Source: Chloroflexota bacterium (GTDB lineage: Bacteria > Chloroflexota > Anaerolineae > B4-G1 > SLSP01). From it: a stretch of 11,336 nucleotides of DNA. Within the stretch, counting starts at the first letter, position 1; each line of letters opens with the position of its first letter. The notes beneath the pieces were generated by a model that was given only the letters and a program-made list of their open reading frames with translations, was not told the origin of the DNA and did not search any database. Made by a program: the position numbers and the translations under genes. The DNA is taken from contig JAAAOZ010000425.1 of the NCBI GenBank assembly GCA_009908585.1, positions 1 to 11,336 on the forward strand, in the 5' to 3' direction. Below are positions 5,980 through 11,336 of this stretch, piece after piece.

Positions 5980-6417
5980 ATGTCCCCCGATCTTGACCTT
6001 GAGGCGCTGCGAGCGGTCTTCCGGCGCTATCCGGGCATCCGGGCCGTCTATCTCTTCGGCTCTCACGTCAGCGGGCGGGTGCATCAGGAGAGCGACTTGG
6101 ATCTCGCCATCGTGCCGCGCACATCCAAGGTGCACGAAAGAAAGCTGGATCTCTTGGCCGATCTGGTGCGCGCGGGTTTCGATCACGTCGATCTGATCTT
6201 TTTGGATATCGACGATCTGGTGTTAAAATACGAGGCGGTGCGACACAATTGCCTCATCTACCAGACCGAGGATTTTGATCGCGGCGCCTTATATTCCAAA
6301 GTTGTGCGCCAATACTTAGATTTTTTGCCGTATCTGGAGACTCAACGCGCGGCTTACAAACGGAGGATTTTGGGGCAGCATGGTCAGGAAGGAAGTACTT
6401 CGCAAGCGCCTGAATAA
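5980..6417 (+). CDS. mntA: MntA-like nucleotidyltransferase antitoxin (type VII)
   Basis: The 145-residue product is a minimal nucleotidyltransferase. The catalytic signature is GS at 27-28, ten residues, then D39-L-D41 (GS-X10-DXD, in YLFGSHVSGRVHQESDLDLA), and the third acidic residue is probably D71 in HVDLIFLD. MntA proteins add AMP to a tyrosine of the partner HEPN toxin and so silence it. The last 38 bases overlap the HEPN gene, typical of the pair. The start at 5980 lies 6 bases after the aminotransferase stop. The only ribosome site (AAGAGG, 5972-5977) overlaps that stop and sits just 2 bases from the ATG, so translation probably depends on coupling to the sugar gene. The C-terminal 20 residues (about 126-145) are polar, probably flexible and encoded within the overlap. 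Confidence 0.85.
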   Translation: MSPDLDLEALRAVFRRYPGIRAVYLFGSHVSGRVHQESDLDLAIVPRTSKVHERKLDLLADLVRAGFDHVDLIFLDIDDLVLKYEAVRHNCLIYQTEDFDRGALYSKVVRQYLDFLPYLETQRAAYKRRILGQHGQEGSTSQAPE

Positions 6418-6793
6418 GCTGGATGAACATCTGGAGATTCTACACCGCCTCCAACGGTACAATTTTGAGACCTTCACCAACGATCCAGAGCACTATGGCA
6501 GCGCGGAACGCTTTCTGCACTTGACCATCGAAGCTCTCACCGACATCGGTAACCACATCATCGCCGATTTGGCGCTGGGCACGGTCAACAGCTATCGCGA
6601 TATTCCCGAGATTCTTGCCAAGCGCGAATATGTCGAGCCGGAGTTAGCCGCGACGTGGATCAAGATGATTGGTTTTCGGAATGTCCTGGTCCACGAATAT
6701 TTGGACATTGATCGCCGCATCGTATACGATATATTACAAACACGCCTGAGAGATTTCGAAGCTCTCCGGCGGGTCTTTGCTCAATTTCTATAG
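6380..6793 (+). CDS. hepT: HepT-like HEPN ribonuclease toxin (DUF86)
   Basis: The 137-residue all-helical product carries the HEPN active site RNVLVHEY: R100, four residues, H105, then Y107, that is RX4HXY. This is the signature of HepT toxins, where R and H cleave RNA and the tyrosine is the residue AMPylated by MntA. The N-terminal half (LNKLDEHLEILHRLQRY; FLHLTIEALTDIGNHIIADL) matches the DUF86 helices. The start at 6380 lies inside the mntA gene, and GGAGG at 6362-6366 is 13 bases away, so translation is probably coupled. All key residues are present, so the toxin looks intact. The sugar dehydrogenase begins 33 bases downstream, so the pair sits within the glycan operon. I cannot tell the RNA target. 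Confidence 0.85.
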   Translation: MVRKEVLRKRLNKLDEHLEILHRLQRYNFETFTNDPEHYGSAERFLHLTIEALTDIGNHIIADLALGTVNSYRDIPEILAKREYVEPELAATWIKMIGFRNVLVHEYLDIDRRIVYDILQTRLRDFEALRRVFAQFL

Positions 6794-6826
6794 ATAATTT
6801 CACACAATCAAAATGGAGTCGAATGT

Positions 6827-7831
6827 ATGACTGCACCTCTAAAAGCCGCCGTCATCGGCGTGGGATCGATGGGGCGCCATCACGCGCGCGTTTACACACA
6901 AATCTCACAAACTACTTTGGTCGGCGTGGCCGACGCCGACGCGGCGACGGCCGAGCGCATCGGCGCGCAATACAGCGTCCCGACCTACACGGATTATGAG
7001 GCGCTGCTGACCGAAGAGAAACCGGACATCGTCACCGTGGCCGTCCCCACGCGCTATCATCACGACGTCGCGACGCACGCGATGGAAGCCGGAGCGGACC
7101 TCCTCATCGAGAAGCCCATCGCCGCGACGGTTGCGGAGGGCCAAGCCCTGATCGACCGCGCGAACGCGCTGGGACGCAACTTGATGGTAGGGCATATCTT
7201 ACGCTTTAGCCCCGTTATCCAAGCCCTGAAGCAACACATAACGCAGGGAGATCTGGGAAAGATCTTTCAGGTCGCCTGTCGCAGAGTTGGCCCCTTCCCA
7301 GTGCGCATCCAAGATGTTGGTGTGGTCGTTGATCTGGCGCCACACGATTTGGACGTCATGCGTTTCATCACCGGCGCCGAGCCAATTCGACTCTTCGCCG
7401 AGATCGAGCAGCAGGTCCACACCGACCACGAGGATCTCGTCTCCGCGCTCATCCGCTTTGATAACGGCATCACAGGGACGCTGGAGATCAATTGGTTAAC
7501 CCCACGCAAAGTTCGAGAGGTTACGATACTGGGGGAATGTGGGATGTTCCTAGCCGATGATCTAACGCAGGACCTGTTCTTCTACGAAAACGCCGCTGCC
7601 AGTGAGTTGGAATGGAATCACCTGAGCATCCTGCGCGGGGTCAGCGAGGGCAAGATGATCCGCTATCCTATTCAACGCGGTGAGCCACTGCGCGCCGAAC
7701 TGGAGGCCTTCGCCAACGCCGTCCTGGCAGGCGATCCGATGCCCGTCACCGGCAAGGATGGCTTGTCCGCGCTGCAACTCGCCTTATCCTTAGTAAAATC
7801 AGGGAATGCCGGGGAAATTATCTCGGTCTGA
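6827..7831 (+). CDS. Gfo/Idh/MocA sugar-nucleotide 3-dehydrogenase
   Basis: The 334-residue product has a Rossmann NAD-binding start (AAVIGVGSMGRHHARVY, GxGxxG at 11-16), then LVGVADAD at about 31-38 and the family EKP motif at 95-97 with the likely catalytic K96. D169 and H173 (VVVDLAPHDLDVMRF) complete the usual substrate site. The MVGHILRFSPV stretch and the C-terminal GEIISV look more like archaeal and GnnA-type UDP-GlcNAc 3-dehydrogenases than Pseudomonas WbpB. With the aminotransferase and acetyltransferase upstream, the likely role is oxidation of C3 of UDP-GlcNAc or UDP-GlcNAc uronate to the ketone. The ATG at 6827 follows GGAG at 6815-6818; an out-of-frame ATG at 6823 is dismissed. 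Its separation from its pathway partners by the toxin-antitoxin pair is odd. Confidence 0.85.
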   Translation: MTAPLKAAVIGVGSMGRHHARVYTQISQTTLVGVADADAATAERIGAQYSVPTYTDYEALLTEEKPDIVTVAVPTRYHHDVATHAMEAGADLLIEKPIAATVAEGQALIDRANALGRNLMVGHILRFSPVIQALKQHITQGDLGKIFQVACRRVGPFPVRIQDVGVVVDLAPHDLDVMRFITGAEPIRLFAEIEQQVHTDHEDLVSALIRFDNGITGTLEINWLTPRKVREVTILGECGMFLADDLTQDLFFYENAAASELEWNHLSILRGVSEGKMIRYPIQRGEPLRAELEAFANAVLAGDPMPVTGKDGLSALQLALSLVKSGNAGEIISV

Positions 7832-7833
7832 TG

Positions 7834-7862
7834 TTGACATCAACGACCGTGCAGTGTATATG
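7834..7862 (+). promoter_or_regulatory. Internal promoter before the flippase
   Basis: A perfect TTGACA at 7834-7839 is followed, 17 bases on, by TATATG at 7857-7862 (four of six bases match TATAAT). It begins 3 bases after the dehydrogenase stop. Transcription would start near 7869, inside or just before the GGAGG that serves the TTG start of the flippase. The TTGACA also forms part of a small palindrome (GTTGA-CA-TCAAC, 7833-7844). Confidence 0.5.
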
Positions 7863-7867
7863 ACGAC

Positions 7868-7872
7868 GGAGG
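7868..7872 (+). promoter_or_regulatory. Ribosome site supporting a TTG start
   Basis: GGAGG lies 7 bases before TTG 7880, ideal spacing. The next in-frame start, ATG 7907, has no such site but overlaps the stop of a 16-codon open frame starting at ATG 7860 (ATGA at 7907-7910). I prefer TTG 7880; ATG 7907 would shorten the protein by 9 residues. Confidence 0.6.
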
Positions 7873-7879
7873 CGGACGA

Positions 7880-9370
7880 TTGGGATCTGATAACGAACAC
7901 ACTAAAATGAGAAGTTTAGTCAAACGAAGTATCGAATCTGTCAGCTGGAACATAATTGTCAGTATCATCCAAATAGTAGTCGGATTTGTGCGATCCCTAT
8001 TACTTGCCCGTTATCTGGAAGTTGAGACATTTGGTATTTATACATTTGCCCACTCTCTCATTATCCTAAGTGCTATTATTCCCAACTTCGGACTAGGCGG
8101 TGCCTTCCTCCACCGCAGTGAAGAGACAGAAGCGGAAGAGGAAGCTGCAGCTACCCATTTTACCCTCAAGACGATTTTTTCCATAATCTGGATAGTGCTC
8201 CTGGGGACAGGCGCTTTTATCTTCGCCGAAGGGCAGAATCGACTAGCACTGCTGGTGCTGACGGGTACCCAAGGAGGAGTGTTACTCTGCCAGACCCCCA
8301 ATCTGATCCTGACACGTCGGGTCATTCATCGCCGATTAGCCCTTCTCCAATCGATCAATGTGACATTAAGTGCATTCATAGCCGTCTTGCTGGCCTGGCA
8401 GGGGGTCGAGTTGTGGGCCCTACTATCAACAGATATCATCACCTTGATAGTAACAGTATTTTTTCTATACATCTGGCGGCCTGTGTGGCGCCCACGTATG
8501 ATGTGGGCGCCAGAAGCGATACAATACTACTTGCGGTATGGTAGCCGAAATGTGGCAGCACAAATTCTTCTCAGGGCCTTAGATCGAGTAGATGATCTTT
8601 GGACAGGCGCTGTCTTGGGAGACACGGCGATGGGTTACTATTCCCGAGCGTATGCCTTTGCCACTTACCCTCGCATGGTGCTAGCACAATCCATCAATAA
8701 AGTCGCTACCGGAACGTACGCCGAGGTTGCCGAAAAGCGTAAGCGCCTTTCACAAGCATTCTTCCGGACGAACGCGCTACTGGTGCGAAGTGGCTTCTAC
8801 CTGGCCGGCATCCTGGCTCTGATCGCTCCTGAGTTGATTCGGATTCTACTAGGAACCAAGTGGTTGCCAATGCTGAATGCATTTCGATTAATGCTGATAT
8901 TTACCATGCTCGACCCAATTAAAGTAACGGTAGCTAACCTGTTCCTGGCAGTTGGCAAGCCTGAGGAAATCGTGCGAGCGAGAGGGGTCCAACTAATCGT
9001 GATGGTCGTCGGGTTGCTTGTCATGGGGCCGCGATGGGGAATCGAAGGCGTAGCCCTGGCAGTAGACATGATGCTGGTGGTAGGAATTGCGATCTTGCTC
9101 TATCAAGCTAGAAAGTATGTCAATTTTTCCATCTGGGCGTTATTTATGGCACCAGGGATTGGTGTGGGCGCGGGCATGGTTTTGGCACGGGCGGCTATCC
9201 TGTTGCCCGGTATTTTAGGCTCTCCTTGGCGGACGGGGTTTGTCAAAACAGGCGTTTTCACTGTATTTTATGGCGGCATCTTGCTACTTCTTGAGCGACG
9301 GCAATTACAGAAAATGTTCGACTTCCTCAAGAGACGTATTCTATCTCAGAACGAGCAGGGAGAAGAATAG
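7880..9370 (+). CDS. Wzx-like polysaccharide flippase (MOP superfamily)
   Basis: The 496-residue product is an integral membrane protein with about 12 to 14 hydrophobic segments and the layout of lipopolysaccharide and O-antigen flippases (WzxC/RfbX-like, MATE/MVF fold). Landmarks are SWNIIVSIIQIVVGFVRSLL near the start and ARYLEVETFGIYTFAHSLI after it. GDTAMGYYSRAYAFATYPR mid-protein is the typical YYSRAY stretch of this family. Such proteins move lipid-linked oligosaccharides across the cytoplasmic membrane. The adjacent genes suggest that the cargo carries the diacetamido sugar. The start is TTG at 7880 (see the ribosome-site entry). The gene is less GC-rich than its upstream neighbours (28 of 60 bases at 8521-8580 by hand count), hinting at separate origin. 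A basic C-terminal tail (LKRRILSQNEQ) follows the last segment. Confidence 0.85.
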   Translation: MGSDNEHTKMRSLVKRSIESVSWNIIVSIIQIVVGFVRSLLLARYLEVETFGIYTFAHSLIILSAIIPNFGLGGAFLHRSEETEAEEEAAATHFTLKTIFSIIWIVLLGTGAFIFAEGQNRLALLVLTGTQGGVLLCQTPNLILTRRVIHRRLALLQSINVTLSAFIAVLLAWQGVELWALLSTDIITLIVTVFFLYIWRPVWRPRMMWAPEAIQYYLRYGSRNVAAQILLRALDRVDDLWTGAVLGDTAMGYYSRAYAFATYPRMVLAQSINKVATGTYAEVAEKRKRLSQAFFRTNALLVRSGFYLAGILALIAPELIRILLGTKWLPMLNAFRLMLIFTMLDPIKVTVANLFLAVGKPEEIVRARGVQLIVMVVGLLVMGPRWGIEGVALAVDMMLVVGIAILLYQARKYVNFSIWALFMAPGIGVGAGMVLARAAILLPGILGSPWRTGFVKTGVFTVFYGGILLLLERRQLQKMFDFLKRRILSQNEQGEE

Positions 9371-9457
9371 TGAGTTATCAATATCCCAGGATGTCGCTCG
9401 AAAAACAGAGGTGGAAAACAGCTGGGGCACTGTTTTAGAGCCAAGAAAGGACAAGAC
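9371..9457 (+). other. Spacer with a small inverted repeat
   Basis: Between flippase and first sulfotransferase, AAAACAG (9415-9421) and CTGTTTT (9430-9436) can form a seven-pair stem with an eight-base loop, the 3' arm ending in TTTT. It is too AT-rich to be a convincing terminator but could weaken read-through. No gene is seen here. Confidence 0.3.
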
Positions 9458-10315
9458 ATGATCATTACCAATCAATTCGTTATGCTTAATTACCCAAAAA
9501 CAGGCAGTAGCTTTGCCAGAGCGATGCTCAAGCAAGTACACAACTATGATAGGGGTGGGGTCAACAAAATTCTCCACCGGATGATACGCAAGTTTCGGTA
9601 TGGAACTGTACTAAATCGGACCTTACGAAAGATAGATACTCTCATCAATCCAGACATGACCGAGTTAATTGTCCCTAAAGTGTACGGACGACATATAGGC
9701 TATAGGCAAAGCCAACATGGCAGATACAGCCAGGTTCCAGAAGAACATAAAGATAAGACCATTATAAGTATAATCAGAAATCCATTTACCAGATATGTAT
9801 CGACCTATTTATACGAAGACTGGAAAGACCGCTATCCACAGATCTACTCAGATCAGTTAAAAAACAATATACCTTCTTTCCCAGATTTGTCGTTTGCTGA
9901 ATACTATGATATGATCCATTTCTACAAACAAGACCTTAGGCTGCAAGGCATTATTCCAAAAATTAACTTAGGGGTCAACACCATCCAATTTATCCGTTTT
10001 TATTTTAAAGAGCCTAAACGCGTACTCAATGAGATTGATGACGAATATATTACAAATAGATCTTATCAAGAGGAGATGGTGCCTATCACCTTTCTTCATC
10101 AAGAGAGATTGAATGACGAATTATTTCAGTTTTTGCTGACAATGGGATATTCAGAGCAAAAAATCCAATTCATCAAAGATGCAGAACCAATCAACGTCAC
10201 TAAGCGCAAAAGAGATCAGCAATCTCTCGACCGCTTCTACACAGAAGAATTAAGACAAAACATTCTGAAAAGAGATCGACTGCTATTCAAAATATTCCCG
10301 GAATATCAGCCATAG
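9458..10315 (+). CDS. Sulfotransferase family protein
   Basis: The 285-residue product has the two PAPS-binding signatures. The 5'-phosphosulfate loop is VMLNYPKTGSSFARAML (PKTGSS at 13-18). The 3'-phosphate motif is IIRNPFTRYVSTY, with R107 and S115 as the expected contacts. Such enzymes transfer sulfate from PAPS to a hydroxyl or amine of a carbohydrate, lipid or small molecule. There is no signal peptide, so the enzyme is cytosolic. The middle (FPDLSFAEYYDMI) and the C-terminal half are poor in known motifs. The ATG at 9458 follows GAAAGGA at 9445-9451. Base composition is strikingly AT-rich compared with the sugar genes (24 G+C of 60 at 9781-9840, by hand count), which suggests horizontal acquisition. 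The acceptor is probably the glycan of this operon, by context only. Confidence 0.8.
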   Translation: MIITNQFVMLNYPKTGSSFARAMLKQVHNYDRGGVNKILHRMIRKFRYGTVLNRTLRKIDTLINPDMTELIVPKVYGRHIGYRQSQHGRYSQVPEEHKDKTIISIIRNPFTRYVSTYLYEDWKDRYPQIYSDQLKNNIPSFPDLSFAEYYDMIHFYKQDLRLQGIIPKINLGVNTIQFIRFYFKEPKRVLNEIDDEYITNRSYQEEMVPITFLHQERLNDELFQFLLTMGYSEQKIQFIKDAEPINVTKRKRDQQSLDRFYTEELRQNILKRDRLLFKIFPEYQP

Positions 10316-10319
10316 TCAA

Positions 10320-11159
10320 ATGACCTATCGAAAGCGTATACGAAGAATACGGAGAAGACTCACACACAGCACTCGCCGTTGGTTGATCAATAATCTGGGA
10401 CTGTGGCCTAACCGCCCCAAGGTATTAGCTACCGGCCCACCGAAGTCTGGCACAAACTTACTCAGGCGCTGCTTGATAAGCTTACCGGGCATGTTAGACT
10501 CCCAAGTTTACTTGAACCGACCAGCCAACATAGACGAACTTCAACAGAAACTTGCGCGGGTACACCGAGGCAGTTTCATCAAGGCTCATGTTAATTTTAC
10601 CCAAGAGTATTACGAGCTGGTTCATAGTCTGGATTTTTCCACGATTCTCATACTGCGAGACCCTCGAGATCTGGCAGTCTCTTTATTACACTGGGCTACC
10701 CACATAAACAAGCAACACCGTTTGCGTCCCTATCTGCTAAATCTGGCTGATGATTCTCAACGCTTATCAGCCATCATTGAGGGCGTCTCAGCAGAGGATC
10801 TTCAGCAGAAACGAGAACTGGAGTCCATCGGGAAGTTCGTAGGTATCTTTTTGCCCTGGAGGGATCATAAGAGTTGCACCGTCCGATTTGAAGATCTGAT
10901 TGGCCCAGCCGGTGGGGGGAACTCTAAGCTGCAAAGAAATACCATTCAGAAGATAGCTCTACATCTAGATATTCCACTTAGTGAAGAAGAAGTTGACCAA
11001 CTTGCCGACAATCTTTTTTCTCGAAGTAGCCGAACCTTTCGGAAAGGCCAAATCGGTGATTGGCGCAACCATTTCACATCAGAGCACAAAAAGACGTTCA
11101 AAAAAGTAGCGGGACAACTCCTTATTGACTTAGGCTACGAGCGCGATCTAGACTGGTGA
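10320..11159 (+). CDS. Sulfotransferase domain protein
   Basis: The 279-residue product is a classical sulfotransferase. GPPKSGTNLL at 39-48 is the 5'-phosphosulfate loop, and IKAH at 87-90 matches the K-x-H element that carries the catalytic histidine in cytosolic family members. LRDPRDLAVSLLHW at 112-125 is the 3'-phosphate motif, and RKGQIGDWRNHFT at 241-253 is the conserved C-terminal PAPS clamp. The first about 20 residues are extremely basic (RKRIRRIRRRLTHSTRR), perhaps for binding membrane or polyanion. The gene starts 4 bases after the preceding sulfotransferase stop, with no good ribosome site, so it is probably coupled. It is clearly different from its neighbour in sequence, so this is not a recent duplication. 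The pair could sulfate different positions or acceptors. Confidence 0.88.
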   Translation: MTYRKRIRRIRRRLTHSTRRWLINNLGLWPNRPKVLATGPPKSGTNLLRRCLISLPGMLDSQVYLNRPANIDELQQKLARVHRGSFIKAHVNFTQEYYELVHSLDFSTILILRDPRDLAVSLLHWATHINKQHRLRPYLLNLADDSQRLSAIIEGVSAEDLQQKRELESIGKFVGIFLPWRDHKSCTVRFEDLIGPAGGGNSKLQRNTIQKIALHLDIPLSEEEVDQLADNLFSRSSRTFRKGQIGDWRNHFTSEHKKTFKKVAGQLLIDLGYERDLDW

Positions 11160-11336
11160 ATAGTTTGCAGGTTTCTTGGGATGGTTCATTTTCCGGGATA
11201 ATTAGGTTTACACTCTGTCAGCGACTATCGTAGACCAGTAGGTCTACTGACCTACGGAAGTCCCTTCGAGAGGCGCTACGCGCCAGGCATCCTCCTTCGA
11301 GGATGCGATAGGCCGTCTGCGAAGGCAGACGGTTGG
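11160..11336. repeat. Post-operon region with a cluster of perfect hairpins
   Basis: Bases 11160-11228 show nothing recognisable. From 11229 on there are several stems. GTAGACC/GGTCTAC at 11230-11247 has competing foldings CAGTAG/CTACTG (11236-11249) and GTAGGT/ACCTAC (11238-11255) inside an outer CGTAG/CTACG (11229-11256). GGCGC/GCGCC at 11272-11284 comes next. An eight-pair GCATCCTC/GAGGATGC with loop CTTC lies at 11287-11306. An eight-pair CCGTCTGC/GCAGACGG with loop GAAG lies at 11313-11332. There is no T-run, so this is not a standard terminator. It looks like a REP-like palindromic cluster, possibly protecting the 3' end of the operon mRNA. It may continue past the window edge. Confidence 0.65.

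Noticed and set aside
6776..6798. Promoter before the sugar dehydrogenase (GATAAT at 6793-6798)
   Set aside because: No acceptable -35 at 15-19 bases; the gap is only 33 bases inside an apparent operon.
7860..7910. 16-codon open frame as a leader-peptide gene
   Set aside because: No ribosome site precedes ATG 7860 and the peptide has no codon run typical of attenuators; mentioned only because its stop overlaps ATG 7907.

Overview
The window looks like a bacterial chromosomal segment. My best guess is a Chloroflexota (Anaerolineae-like) genome or metagenome contig. I infer this from the overall protein style, a PspA-like gene beside an anchored solute-binding protein, a ResB-like membrane protein, and degenerate short tandem repeats with hairpin-type repeats between genes. 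No rRNA or marker gene settles the lineage.

Left part (1-1959), minus strand: a membrane-anchored substrate-binding protein runs off the left edge. Upstream of it on the same strand is a PspA/IM30-type coiled-coil protein. The 270 bases between them hold two repeat structures: an octanucleotide array (GTC-NNN-T-R, about twelve units plus inverted units) and a 97-base element bounded by perfect 16-base inverted repeats.

Middle (1960-4288), plus strand: a gene-free stretch of about 330 bases, then a well-formed promoter, tRNA-Thr(CGU) and an intrinsic terminator. A ResB-like membrane protein starts 10 bases after that terminator and is followed by uridine kinase (udk).

Right part (4223-11159), plus strand: a polysaccharide or surface-glycan operon. 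An extended -10 promoter with an overlapping operator-like dyad precedes a WbpD/WlbB-type N-acetyltransferase and a DegT-family sugar aminotransferase joined by an ATGA overlap. A Gfo/Idh/MocA sugar dehydrogenase follows further on. Together these three enzymes would oxidise C3 of a UDP-GlcNAc-type sugar, aminate it and acetylate it, giving a 2,3-diacetamido sugar nucleotide. A complete MntA-HepT (type VII) toxin-antitoxin pair sits inside this pathway, between the aminotransferase and the dehydrogenase. After the dehydrogenase there is a consensus-like promoter and a drop in G+C. Then come a Wzx-like flippase and two dissimilar PAPS-dependent sulfotransferases, which suggests export and sulfation of a glycan containing the diacetamido sugar. 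The window ends in a cluster of perfect short hairpins.

The most unusual items are the octamer array with inverted end units, the 16-base inverted-repeat element, the toxin-antitoxin pair embedded in a sugar-nucleotide operon, the operator-like dyad, and the coupling of diamino-sugar synthesis with two sulfotransferases.
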